Source of the DNA: Fluviicola sp.
GTDB taxonomy: Bacteria > Bacteroidota > Bacteroidia > Flavobacteriales_D > Crocinitomicaceae
Direction: 5' to 3'
DNA: 48,155 bases
NCBI GenBank assembly: GCA_002734065.2
Contig: NVXU02000036.1
Span: forward strand, 1-48,155
The translations under genes were made by a program, and so were the position numbers. The notes below the pieces were generated by a model. That model had not been told where the DNA came from, did not search any database, and saw only the letters and a program-made list of their open reading frames with translations. The first letter of the stretch is position 1; each line of letters opens with the position of its first letter. Shown piece by piece: positions 25,360 through 33,852 of the stretch.

Positions 25360-26490
25360 TTACAACAACCCCAAGCAAATCTTCATTCGAATAATTCTTT
25401 TTGCGGCCGTTTCTACTTTCATTTTAAAGTCTAAATCTGCGTTATATTTCGCCAAGATTTCGGCGTGTGCTTTTCGTGCGTTTTTAGGCATCAATAGAAT
25501 ATCGCAACCTGCTGAAATGGCTTTTGAAGAAGCATTTTTAATTTTAGAAACTCCTCCCATATTCATCGCATCTGTGACGATTAATCCTTTGAAATTTAAA
25601 CTATCTCTGAGTAGTTGCTTAACGACAACCTCTGAAGTGGTTGCTGGTAATCCATTGGTATTGAATTGTTTATTATTAGTGATTGCAATATGTGCGATCA
25701 TGATTGATAATACACCAGTCTCAATTAAGGGTGGGTAATATTTCAATTCTTTCAATTCTCCATCTATCATTTGCAGTGATTTATGCGTATCGCCAGACAC
25801 CAAGCCGTGCCCTGGGAAATGCTTTGCCGTTGCGATGATATTCTGCTTTTGCGATTGCAAAATAAAGGCTTGAGAAAATGGAATAATGTTCTTCGGGTTG
25901 TTCGCAAATCCTCTGTAACCAACTGTTGCATTTTTTGCTAAATCAACGACGGGAGAAAAGTTGTAATTGATACCAATGGCATTTAAATCATTAGAAATTG
26001 TTTGTGAAACTTGCACGGCTTCGAGAGAATCTTTGATCATATTTGCTTTTGGGACAATGGTAGAACCTTTTATTTTGCGATTAACGAGGCTTGGTTCAGC
26101 ATCTGCAGAATACAAAAACGGGAGATTACCCTGCTCTTTATTCATTGCTTCAAAATTAGTCGTCCAACCTTTGCATTGCTCTATAGTGCCATTCAATAGT
26201 AGCACTCCGCCTATCAAGTGATCCTTGATTAATGCTTTTATCGTGTCTTCAGGCTTGCCTAAACGTCCCGTTGCTGGCATGATTAATTGAGCAACGATGG
26301 CATTGTGTGTCATTGTGTTAAAAACGCTGTCCACTTTCGCATCTAACGCTGGAACATCTTGCAAAAAAGAATGAATGTTGATTTCAACCGGAATGTTCGA
26401 TTGTTCAGAAATACTACTGAGTGGTTTTTCATCCTGTGCACAAGCACTTAGCATAACGAGGCTGAAAAAAAAGAGTAATTGTTTGTTCAT
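25360..26490 (-). CDS. GH3 beta-N-acetylhexosaminidase-like lipoprotein (NagZ type)
   Basis: The 376-residue protein is a single GH3 catalytic domain. A lipobox LSACAQ places a lipidated Cys at residue 17, so it should be membrane-anchored. The substrate loop KHFPGHG is at 223-229, followed by GDTH (Asp234, His236), the His/Asp catalytic dyad typical of NagZ. The nucleophile is Asp307 in IVTDAMNMGG. NagZ-type enzymes remove GlcNAc from peptidoglycan fragments. Most NagZ proteins are cytoplasmic, so the lipoprotein form suggests action in the periplasm or at the surface. No C-terminal beta-lactamase domain follows, unlike many relatives in this phylum. Confidence 0.9.
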   Translation of the reverse strand: MNKQLLFFFSLVMLSACAQDEKPLSSISEQSNIPVEINIHSFLQDVPALDAKVDSVFNTMTHNAIVAQLIMPATGRLGKPEDTIKALIKDHLIGGVLLLNGTIEQCKGWTTNFEAMNKEQGNLPFLYSADAEPSLVNRKIKGSTIVPKANMIKDSLEAVQVSQTISNDLNAIGINYNFSPVVDLAKNATVGYRGFANNPKNIIPFSQAFILQSQKQNIIATAKHFPGHGLVSGDTHKSLQMIDGELKELKYYPPLIETGVLSIMIAHIAITNNKQFNTNGLPATTSEVVVKQLLRDSLNFKGLIVTDAMNMGGVSKIKNASSKAISAGCDILLMPKNARKAHAEILAKYNADLDFKMKVETAAKRIIRMKICLGLL

Positions 26491-26550
26491 AGTAATTAAG
26501 AATTAAAAATTAACGCTTCGTCGATTTTAGTTTTGCCATGAGATATAAAT

Positions 26551-26575
26551 TCTGCGAACATCTGCGTAATCTGCG
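26551..26575. repeat. TCTGCG triple repeat, dispersed Bacteroidota-type intergenic element
   Basis: TCTGCG occurs three times at 26551, 26561 and 26570 in the 93-base gap between two reverse-strand genes. I recall similar 'CTGCGTAATCTGCG' words in other Bacteroidota intergenic DNA, but could not check. No hairpin is obvious. Confidence 0.4.
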
Positions 26576-26583
26576 TGAGAAAG

Positions 26584-27600
26584 TTATTTGCTAAAAATTC
26601 GATCAAAGTATGCACCAAAATTAGCATCTTTCCACACTCTATTTGGACTGTACCTAATCGTTTTGTTCACAATTCCATTGTCAACAACCATACCGTAACC
26701 AAAAAGCGGTTGATTGGAAGCACCATCAGACAAGGTGCTCATTTCTCCAAAGCGTAAATCATAAACGGCGAGTGTATCTCCAATTTGTTCTGCAGAATAG
26801 TAGCCTTTTGTCAAGAATTTTAGCGTTTCTGTGTAATTTTCTCCGCTCCATTTCACCTCCTCAAGCGCTTGGTGATTCTTTGGATATATTTCTAAGTCAT
26901 TCTCATTGTGAGAATAAAATAAAGACTTGTAAGTGATGAAATAATTGTCCTCATTCTCCGCTAAAACCATCCAATAAAAAGAAGTAAATGGCATAGGGGT
27001 AACGAGGGTTCTTTCTTCGTCAATATTCTTCCCAGAAAAGTAATTGGAAGAATCACTGACTATCACCAACTTCACTGCTACTCCCCAAAATAGGTAAACG
27101 CAAGAATAAATGAGTCCAATTTTATTGAGTTTTCGACGCAGAGAATTATCGCGTTTTAAGAACAGAGCAAAGAGTAAAAGCAATCCAAAAGGGACGGTGT
27201 AAAGAGGGTCAACAACAAAGACACTGTTAAAGGTCCATCGAAGTTCGAAAGGCCAGAAAAATTGCGTGCCATAACTGGTAAAAATATCCAACATTGGATG
27301 CGTTATGATGCTCAAAAAGAAGAGTTTTCTCCACAAATTCAGTTCGAAACGATTTTTATATAATTTATGAACCAAAAAAGCGAGAATAGGAGTGATGATG
27401 AGTGCAAAAACAATGGAATGAGAGAAACCTCTGTGCATCAACGCACCTTCGATGGGATGAGAATAGTGACGTATGAAAACATCTAAATCAGGAATGGTTC
27501 CGGCAATCGCTCCCCACATCGCAGCTTTGTTGCCCATTTTTTTTCCAGCAACAGCCTCGCCAACCGCAGCACCAAGAATGATTTGTGTTAATGAATCCAT
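26584..27600 (-). CDS. YdjM/metal-dependent-hydrolase-type membrane protein
   Basis: The 338-residue protein opens with MDSLTQIILGAAVGEAV, a common start for this family. It carries the metal-ligand set of the YdjM (LexA-regulated) membrane hydrolase family: PDLDVFI near residue 37, HRGFSHSI near 57 and HPMLDIFTSYG near 101. About four to five membrane helices lie between residues 60 and 180. A C-terminal domain of about 150 residues is soluble and of unknown role. Substrate is unknown. The gene ends 93 bases from the GH3 gene on the same strand; a shared transcript is possible. Confidence 0.85.
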   Translation of the reverse strand: MDSLTQIILGAAVGEAVAGKKMGNKAAMWGAIAGTIPDLDVFIRHYSHPIEGALMHRGFSHSIVFALIITPILAFLVHKLYKNRFELNLWRKLFFLSIITHPMLDIFTSYGTQFFWPFELRWTFNSVFVVDPLYTVPFGLLLLFALFLKRDNSLRRKLNKIGLIYSCVYLFWGVAVKLVIVSDSSNYFSGKNIDEERTLVTPMPFTSFYWMVLAENEDNYFITYKSLFYSHNENDLEIYPKNHQALEEVKWSGENYTETLKFLTKGYYSAEQIGDTLAVYDLRFGEMSTLSDGASNQPLFGYGMVVDNGIVNKTIRYSPNRVWKDANFGAYFDRIFSK

Positions 27601-28041
27601 TGGTTAAATTAATATTTCGATAAACTCAATACGAGTAATTAAGAGTGTGAAATTAAGAATTTGAAGCATATAGGTGTTAAGATTATGGATTATTGACGTT
27701 GACTCCTATTAGACGTTGGCTCCTGTTAGAATTATGGATTATGAATTATTGAAGTTGGTAGGTGTTAGCACTTCGACTACGCTCAGTGTGAAAATTAGGA
27801 ATTATTTAAGTGGGTTGGTGTTAGATTATGAATTATTGAAGCAAACACTCCGCTCCGCCGCATTTAGACCACGTTAGTAGCAGCGAAGCTAGTACTGCGG
27901 AAACAAAAGATGATTGTTAAGTTTCAAAAAGTGATTTTATTCCAATGCTCGAACACTCCAAAGCTCGAACACTCCAAAAAAAACCTCCAAAACTCAATTT
28001 TTTCCTTATCTTAAATAAGAAAACCACTAATTACACACAAA
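27601..28041. repeat. Gene-free stretch with degenerate and tandem repeats
   Basis: No gene is seen in these 441 bases. Three related copies of a unit like GTTAGATTATGAATTATTGAAG occur near 27673, 27724 and 27817, here noted as GGTGTTAGA plus TTATTGAAG. A 17-base tandem repeat with two mismatches lies at 27696-27712 and 27713-27729. The word CTTCGACTACGCTCAGTG sits at 27771-27788. A GC-rich block at 27845-27900 differs from its surroundings. A perfect 16-base tandem pair is at 27947-27962 and 27963-27978. The mix suggests decayed dispersed repeats. Confidence 0.7.
27947..27978. repeat. Perfect 16-bp tandem repeat upstream of radC
   Basis: GCTCGAACACTCCAAA is repeated exactly twice in tandem, ending 63 bases before the radC start. 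It may be a slippage product, a dispersed repeat or a regulatory pair of sites. Confidence 0.7.
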
Positions 28042-28731
28042 ATGATTCAACAAAACACGATAAAATCGTGGGCAGAAGACGATAGGCCCAGAGAGAAAAT
28101 GATGCTCAAAGGACGCGCGGCATTGTCGGATGCGGAATTGATTGCCATTCTCATTGGTTCGGGGACAAGAGAACTTTCTGCAGTGCAATTGTCGCAACAA
28201 ATTTTAGCCAAAGCAGAGAATAGTTTAACGAAGCTTTCCAAGTTCTCCATAGACCAATTAATGACCTTCAAAGGCATAGGAGAAGCGAAGGCAATATCCA
28301 TCTTTGCCTCTATGGAGATTGCTCGAAGACGAGACGTAGCAAGAGAATCAAAGAAATTAAAAATTACATCCTCGAAGGATGCCTTTAATTCTTTGCGTGC
28401 AGAATTCTTTGATTTACCCCATGAAGAGTTCTATATTCTACTCCTCAATAGAGCCAATGAAGTTGTCGCGAAACAGCAAATTTCCAGAGGTGGAATTTCA
28501 GGGACAATATCCGATGGTAAAATAATTTTCGGCTATGCTCTTGAGAAAAAAGCAAGTGCAATTATCTTGGCACATAACCACCCCAGTGGGCGATTAAAGC
28601 CATCAGAAGCGGACAAACGACTGACAAAAGAATTGATCGCTTTTGGAAAAATGATACAATTGGATATTCTTGATCATTTGATATTCTCTGATAATAATTA
28701 CCTTAGCTTTGCCGATGAAGGTTTAATGTAA
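28042..28731 (+). CDS. radC: RadC-family JAB/MPN domain protein
   Basis: The 229-residue protein has a helix-hairpin-helix-like N-terminus (about 20-95, with a FKGIGEAKA motif) and a JAB1/MPN metalloprotease-like domain. Metal ligands are His178 and His180 in HNHPSG, with the downstream Asp in PSEADKRLT. A Glu in EEFYILLLN completes the usual set. The old link to DNA repair is not well supported experimentally, so a proteolytic or DNA-associated role is open. It starts the forward operon that leads to wecB, with 11 bases between. Confidence 0.92.
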   Translation: MIQQNTIKSWAEDDRPREKMMLKGRAALSDAELIAILIGSGTRELSAVQLSQQILAKAENSLTKLSKFSIDQLMTFKGIGEAKAISIFASMEIARRRDVARESKKLKITSSKDAFNSLRAEFFDLPHEEFYILLLNRANEVVAKQQISRGGISGTISDGKIIFGYALEKKASAIILAHNHPSGRLKPSEADKRLTKELIAFGKMIQLDILDHLIFSDNNYLSFADEGLM

Positions 28732-28742
28732 ATGAGAAGGAA

Positions 28743-29897
28743 TTGAAAAAGAAAATTATCACAATTGTCGGCGCGCGACCGCAAATAATCAAATCTTCTG
28801 CGTTGAGCAGAGCAGTGGCAACGCATTTCAAGGAAGAATTGGAAGAAATTATTGTGCACACAGGGCAACATTACGACGAAAATATGTCGCATGTCTTCTT
28901 TGAAGAAATGAAAATTCCCTTTCCTAACTATAATTTAAGTGTTGGAAGCGGTTCTCACGGCAAGCAAACTGCAAAGATGCTGGAAGGTTTAGAGGAAATT
29001 TTCATCAAAGAAAAGCCAGATGCCGTGGTTGTTTATGGAGATACCAATTCGACCATAGCTGGAGCTTTGGCAGCGACAAAAATTCACATTCCAGTCGTGC
29101 ATATCGAAGCAGGCTTGCGCTCATTTAACAAAGCGATGCCGGAAGAAGTGAATAGAATTGCTTGCGATCACATGTCGTCCTTGCTTTTTACGCCAACAGA
29201 TTCTGGAATTAAGAATTTGAGGAAGGAAGGGTTCAATGTTACCGGAAAAGGGAAGGGCAGTGCCGATTCTCCCAGCGTGCATCATTGCGGTGACATTATG
29301 TACGATAATAGCTTGCATTTCTCTGGAATTTCGAATGAAAAATCGGAAATTCTCAAGAAACTGAACCTGGAAACGAATGGCTATATTCTTTGCACCGTGC
29401 ATCGAGATTCTAACACCGACATCAAAGAGAATATGGAAAGTATTTTCCAAGCTTTGTTAGACATTGGAGAGAATTCTGGCTTGAAAATTATCTTGCCATT
29501 GCATCCTCGAACGAAGCACAAAATGAAGGAACAACTTTCTACTGAATTGCTTGAGAATATTGCTAATTCTGAAATGATAGAAATCATAGACCCCGCTGGA
29601 TTCCTTGATATTATTGCCTTAGAGAAGAATGCAAGAATGTTAGTGACCGATAGTGGAGGTTTGCAAAAAGAATCTTTTTTCTTTGAAAAACCCTGTGTTA
29701 TTCTTCGTCCGCAAACAGAATGGGTCGAAATTGTAAACAACGGAAACGCCATTCTTGCCGATGCCGACTACGACAGAATTATAGATGCGTTTAACACTTT
29801 GATCAGCAAAGATGACTATACTTTTCCGTCGTTTTATGGAGATGGAAAAGCCGCAGAATTTATCTGTCAGAAAATTGTTGAAATGATTAATTCGTGA
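28743..29897 (+). CDS. wecB: UDP-N-acetylglucosamine 2-epimerase (non-hydrolysing)
   Basis: The enzyme interconverts UDP-GlcNAc and UDP-ManNAc to feed surface polysaccharide synthesis. Landmarks are IVGARPQIIK, HTGQHYDENM, YGDTNSTIAG, HIEAGLRSFN, PEEVNRIACDH and TDSGGLQKE. The length of 384 residues is normal. The start is a TTG at 28743, preceded by a purine-rich GAGAAGG; no in-frame ATG fits. A four-codon reading frame at 28732 overlaps it and might affect translation. It is followed one base later by the deacetylase gene, suggesting one polysaccharide pathway. No further polysaccharide genes are in the window. Confidence 0.94.
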   Translation: MKKKIITIVGARPQIIKSSALSRAVATHFKEELEEIIVHTGQHYDENMSHVFFEEMKIPFPNYNLSVGSGSHGKQTAKMLEGLEEIFIKEKPDAVVVYGDTNSTIAGALAATKIHIPVVHIEAGLRSFNKAMPEEVNRIACDHMSSLLFTPTDSGIKNLRKEGFNVTGKGKGSADSPSVHHCGDIMYDNSLHFSGISNEKSEILKKLNLETNGYILCTVHRDSNTDIKENMESIFQALLDIGENSGLKIILPLHPRTKHKMKEQLSTELLENIANSEMIEIIDPAGFLDIIALEKNARMLVTDSGGLQKESFFFEKPCVILRPQTEWVEIVNNGNAILADADYDRIIDAFNTLISKDDYTFPSFYGDGKAAEFICQKIVEMINS

Positions 29898-29898
29898 G

Positions 29899-31161
29899 AT
29901 GATACTTGTCCTCGTAGAAGAAATAACGAACCGAATTCAAACTACTTTTGACTTTATCTTTAAGCTAAGAGGCATTCATTATGAATTGACCACAAGTGTC
30001 GAATTCTTTGAAGAATCGTCGTTTAAAAAGTTCAATTACACGCAGCATAAATCACGCAGTTTTAGTATTCAACCCAGTGCATTGCTGCAAGAAAATGAAT
30101 GGCGAGAGCAAAGAATATCAAAGGCCTTATTTGAAGATGAAGAATGCTTGAGTTTTGATGAAATTATTGACCCGATTGCCTCCATTTTCTACGTTTTAAC
30201 TCGTTTTGAAGAGTACAATTCGACAAAAATGGATGAACACAATCGTTTTCCATTCTCCGAAAGCATTCTCAAAAAATACGATTGGATAGAGCGAGCAAAA
30301 TGCGATAGATGGGCCAAGCAAATTATAGAATTGACGCATCTGAGTTTGCCTCAAAATGAAACAGAAATCGTTCCCACTTTTGACATTGACAACACTTTTG
30401 CCTATCAACTGAAAAGAGGCAAACAAAAATACCTGTCCATTTTAAAGGATGTTATTCGCCTGAATATCAATCGGCTATCAGAAAGAAAGAAAGTGCAAAA
30501 AGGGGAGGTTGACCCTTACGATACTTTTGCAACCATTAAAAACGTGGCTTTGCGTTTTCCTAAGACGAAGTTGTTTTGGTTGGTTGGTAAACGCGCTAAA
30601 AAGGACAGAAATATTTCACTTTCTATTGCAGAACATCAGGCACTGATTAAAGAAATGGATGCTGTCGCAGAAGTCAATTTGCACCCTTCCTATGCGTCCA
30701 ATGACGATTTTTCGACCATTCTGAAAGAGAAAAAAGCCTTAGAAGATGTTCTGGGTAGAAAAATCTCAAGTTCTCGTCAACATTTTCTGCGACTTCAGTT
30801 GCCAACAACGTTTCAGGCGCTTCAAAAAGCAGAATTCTCACACGAGTATTCTATGGGGTTTGCCGAAGCTCTTGGTTTTCGATGTGGAACTGCACGAGCG
30901 CATCAATGGTTTGATTTATCCAAGAATGAAGTAACAGAATTAACCGTTCATCCTTTTGTTTACATGGATGGAACGCTTAATGAGTACATGAAACTATCCG
31001 TTGAGCAAAGTAAAATGAAAATTAAAGAATTGTACTGCGAAGTGAAGCAATACGGAGGAGATTTTGTCTTTCTTTGGCACAACGAAACCATTGGAAATTA
31101 TGGAATATGGAAAGGTTGGAGCGAAGTATTGGATTTTACATTAAATTTAGAAGATGAATAA
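29899..31161 (+). CDS. Divergent polysaccharide deacetylase-family protein
   Basis: The 420-residue protein resembles Bacteroidota polysaccharide deacetylase-family proteins (DUF7033 type). The canonical NodB motif TFDDG is replaced by PTFDIDNTFAY (about residues 155-165), and the His motif appears as VNLHPSYASND. A FLWHNETIGNYG segment near the end is typical of the group. These changes are normal in this subgroup, so metal-dependent deacetylation is plausible but unproven. It follows wecB directly, in line with a role in modifying a cell-surface polysaccharide. No signal peptide is visible. It overlaps the DUF423 gene by eight bases. Confidence 0.85.
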   Translation: MILVLVEEITNRIQTTFDFIFKLRGIHYELTTSVEFFEESSFKKFNYTQHKSRSFSIQPSALLQENEWREQRISKALFEDEECLSFDEIIDPIASIFYVLTRFEEYNSTKMDEHNRFPFSESILKKYDWIERAKCDRWAKQIIELTHLSLPQNETEIVPTFDIDNTFAYQLKRGKQKYLSILKDVIRLNINRLSERKKVQKGEVDPYDTFATIKNVALRFPKTKLFWLVGKRAKKDRNISLSIAEHQALIKEMDAVAEVNLHPSYASNDDFSTILKEKKALEDVLGRKISSSRQHFLRLQLPTTFQALQKAEFSHEYSMGFAEALGFRCGTARAHQWFDLSKNEVTELTVHPFVYMDGTLNEYMKLSVEQSKMKIKELYCEVKQYGGDFVFLWHNETIGNYGIWKGWSEVLDFTLNLEDE

Positions 31162-31543
31162 AAGAATTGTTATTGCCGGAATTTTATTGATTATTGTCGC
31201 CATCATTCTGGGAGCATTTGGCGCACATGCACTGAAAGAAATAGTGTCAGAAGCGAAGTTGAAATCCTTTGAAACAGGAGTGAGGTACCAGACTTATCAC
31301 GGATTGGCTTTCTTGATTCTAGGCTTAAATGCTGACCGTTTTAGCTTCTCTCTAAATCTTTGCTCGGCTCTGATTCTTAGTGGTGTATTGCTATTCAGCG
31401 TGTCCATTTACTTTTTATCATTGCAAGAACCTTTGCAAATAAGTTTAGCCTTTTTAGGTCCTATTACTCCTTTGGGCGGATTGCTTATGATTATTGGCTG
31501 GATCATTTTGCTTTTTAAAGTCATTAAAATGAAGTCCGTATGA
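31154..31543 (+). CDS. DUF423 small membrane protein
   Basis: The 129-residue protein has four membrane helices spaced through its length. The family signature is the opening IVAIILGAFGAHALKEIVS, with the YQTYHGLAFL segment and the FLGPITPLGGLLMIIGW C-terminal half. DUF423 proteins (YgdD-like) are inner-membrane proteins of unknown role. It overlaps the deacetylase gene by eight bases and the next gene by four. Confidence 0.9.
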   Translation: MNKRIVIAGILLIIVAIILGAFGAHALKEIVSEAKLKSFETGVRYQTYHGLAFLILGLNADRFSFSLNLCSALILSGVLLFSVSIYFLSLQEPLQISLAFLGPITPLGGLLMIIGWIILLFKVIKMKSV

Positions 31544-32319
31544 GAATAACAATTCTTGGTTCTGGAACATCGCAGGGAGTGCCAATTATTGGTTGCGATT
31601 GTCATGTTTGCACTTCAACAAACCCCAAAGACAAGCGTTTACGAACTTCCATTATGATTTCTCACAAGGGAGAAAATTTTGTCATTGATTCTGGTCCCGA
31701 TTTTCGTCAGCAAATGTTGCGAGAGAATGTAAAAACACTCAGCGGCATCATTTTCACGCACGAACACAAAGACCATATCGCAGGGCTGGACGATGTCCGC
31801 GCTTTCAACTACCTCGAAAAACGCGACATGCCTATTTATTGCACCGAGCAGGTTGAAAAAGCGTTGCGCAATGAATTTCACTATGTTTTTGCGGAGAATA
31901 AATACCCTGGCGTTCCAAGTTTGGATTTGCACAGAATTTCAAAGAAAGACCCTTTCAAGGTTGCAGATGACCTAATTCTCACTCCCATAGAGGTTAATCA
32001 CTACAGAATGCCTGTTTTAGGCTTTAGAATGGGTGATTTCACTTACATTACCGATGCAAAAACAGTTGCAGAAGAGGAGAAAGAGAAAATCAGAGGATCA
32101 AAAATACTAATTGTAAATGCCCTCAGAACGAAAGAGCACATTTCTCACTTCAACCTCAAAGAAGCATTAGCTTTCATTGAAGAAATGAACCCCGAAAGGG
32201 CCTATTTGACGCATATTTCTCATTTATTTGCAAGACATGATGAAATTGAGGCAATGTTGCCAGAGAATGTATCGGTTGTGTGGGATGGGATGAGGTTTGA
32301 AGTGAAAAATGAAGAATGA
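31540..32319 (+). CDS. PhnP-like MBL-fold metallo-hydrolase
   Basis: The 259-residue protein has the metallo-beta-lactamase motif HEHKDH at 74-79 and the lead-in ITILGSGTSQGVP typical of PhnP-like cyclic phosphodiesterases. A Cys cluster, GCDCHVC (Cys19, 21, 24), may bind a structural zinc, as in PhnP. No C-P lyase genes lie nearby, so a role in phosphonate breakdown is not suggested. Other substrates such as cyclic ribose phosphates or nucleotides are possible. It ends the radC operon, with a 4-base overlap with DUF423. Confidence 0.88.
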   Translation: MRITILGSGTSQGVPIIGCDCHVCTSTNPKDKRLRTSIMISHKGENFVIDSGPDFRQQMLRENVKTLSGIIFTHEHKDHIAGLDDVRAFNYLEKRDMPIYCTEQVEKALRNEFHYVFAENKYPGVPSLDLHRISKKDPFKVADDLILTPIEVNHYRMPVLGFRMGDFTYITDAKTVAEEEKEKIRGSKILIVNALRTKEHISHFNLKEALAFIEEMNPERAYLTHISHLFARHDEIEAMLPENVSVVWDGMRFEVKNEE

Positions 32320-32386
32320 AAGATGAAGGAATGTATGACAAAAGAAATGAAGAAGGAAAGACAAAAGACAGATTCTTCTTAACTCC

Positions 32387-33334
32387 TTAACTTCTAATAT
32401 TCTTACCCCACACCAACGAACTTGCTCCTAAAACAGCTGCATTTTGACCGTGTAAACTAGAAATCCGAACTTCTACCTTGTTTTTGTAGATGATTAGCAT
32501 TGCATCCTCCATGTATCGCTTTACGAGATCAGCAAAGTGTTGTCCGCTTTGTGCTATTCCGCCAAAAAGAACATAGGCTTTTGGACTGGAAAAGCAAGTG
32601 AAATCGGCCAGTGCATTGCCTAAAGTTTTTGCTGTAAAATCAACGATTTCTTGTGCAAATTTATCACCTTCCTTTGCCAGTTGAAAAATGTCGGTTGCAT
32701 GAGGTTGTTCCATTCTCGATAGGGGAGAAGTGTCTTTGAATTTAGAGTATAACTCACTGACAGACCGAACGATACCCGTCGCTGAAGCGTAGGTTTCCAA
32801 GCATCCTTTTCTACCGCAACCACAAGATCTGCCGTTTGGAACAACGCGAATATGTCCCAATTCTCCAGCAAAACCATTATGCCCATAAATTAGTTCATTG
32901 TTAACGATAATCCCACTTCCGAGACCTGTACCCAAGGTAATGATTACAAAATCAGAAAGGTCTTTCGCAATACCATATTTTTGTTCTCCCAAAGCTGCTG
33001 CGTTGGCATCATTTGTAAGAACACTTGAAAGGTTAAACTTCTTTGAAAATAGTCGAGCTAAAGGAATTTTGCCTTTCCAGGAGAGGTTGGGTGCAAATTC
33101 TATGCAACCTGAGTAATAATTGCCGTTGGGCGCACCAATGCCAATTCCGATAATCGAATCGAGGAGCTTTTCTGATGCTAAAATAGAGTGTATTTTATCC
33201 ACCAAATCAGTTGCCTCGTCGCATTCTGCAGTTGGAATAGAATTGTGGTAATGGATATTCCCTTCATGGTCCACCAAGCCGAAATCACAGTTGGTACCGC
33301 CTATGTCGATGCCTAAAGCAAGTTTATTTGTCAT
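32387..33334 (-). CDS. ROK-family sugar kinase
   Basis: The 315-residue protein has the ATP-binding GIDIGGTNCDFGLV at its start and the ROK zinc motif CGCGRKGCLE near residue 175, after GELGHIRV. It lacks an N-terminal helix-turn-helix, so it is a kinase rather than a repressor. Glucokinase or another hexose kinase (for example N-acetylglucosamine or fructose) is likely; the sugar cannot be read. Its ATG overlaps the stop of the membrane protein gene upstream by four bases, so it is the last gene of a six-gene reverse operon. Confidence 0.92.
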   Translation of the reverse strand: MTNKLALGIDIGGTNCDFGLVDHEGNIHYHNSIPTAECDEATDLVDKIHSILASEKLLDSIIGIGIGAPNGNYYSGCIEFAPNLSWKGKIPLARLFSKKFNLSSVLTNDANAAALGEQKYGIAKDLSDFVIITLGTGLGSGIIVNNELIYGHNGFAGELGHIRVVPNGRSCGCGRKGCLETYASATGIVRSVSELYSKFKDTSPLSRMEQPHATDIFQLAKEGDKFAQEIVDFTAKTLGNALADFTCFSSPKAYVLFGGIAQSGQHFADLVKRYMEDAMLIIYKNKVEVRISSLHGQNAAVLGASSLVWGKNIRS

Positions 33335-33852
33335 TTGTGCTTGTGTTTACTCTTTAATGAGATTGATTTTTTTAACCTCCAACCTTCAAATTCTATTATT
33401 AATCCCATTATTAGTAGTCCAAATACAAACAAGTACCTTAGAAGACCTTTTGGAAGCTCATTTAGAGGGAAGCTTTCTAGCACTATTACCAAAACAAATA
33501 TACCAAATGAAAATATCATGATTCCAAATATAAAGTTAGATACCCATATCACACTAATTTTCCTTATGCTCTGTCTGTTGTGTACATTGTCAATTAGATC
33601 CACATCAATGTTGTTTACTTCGTCTTGACTGTATGCTCTGTAATACTTAAATGTCTTTAAATTAAATATAAAACTAGGCACTCCAAATATAAAGAGTCCA
33701 ATAGGAATCAAAAGAGTGTAGTCATTTAAGTAAAAAAAGCCTCTCGAAAGATTATCTATACGTATTAAAAGTTCATCCCCTAAAATAACGATACTAAACA
33801 ACAAGGCTAATATATTGAAACAAATGAGAATGATTTTGATTGCTTTTTTCAT
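33331..33852 (-). CDS. Unrecognised four-helix membrane protein
   Basis: I do not recognise this 173-residue protein. Four hydrophobic segments are visible at about 8-28, 45-65, 103-126 and 137-158, with a polar loop between helices 2 and 3 that holds a NVHNRQSIRK sequence. The C-terminus is highly basic (SLKSKHKHK). It overlaps both neighbours by four bases, so it is translated with them. The base composition is AT-rich compared with neighbours, and the codon pattern suggests low expression or recent change. Confidence 0.7.
   Translation of the reverse strand: MKKAIKIILICFNILALLFSIVILGDELLIRIDNLSRGFFYLNDYTLLIPIGLFIFGVPSFIFNLKTFKYYRAYSQDEVNNIDVDLIDNVHNRQSIRKISVIWVSNFIFGIMIFSFGIFVLVIVLESFPLNELPKGLLRYLFVFGLLIMGLIIEFEGWRLKKSISLKSKHKHK

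Noticed and set aside
31540-32319. Phosphonate (C-P lyase) pathway suggested by PhnP-like and PhnA-like genes
   Set aside because: The two genes are 15 kb apart, and no phnG-phnM genes are present; both families occur widely without the pathway.
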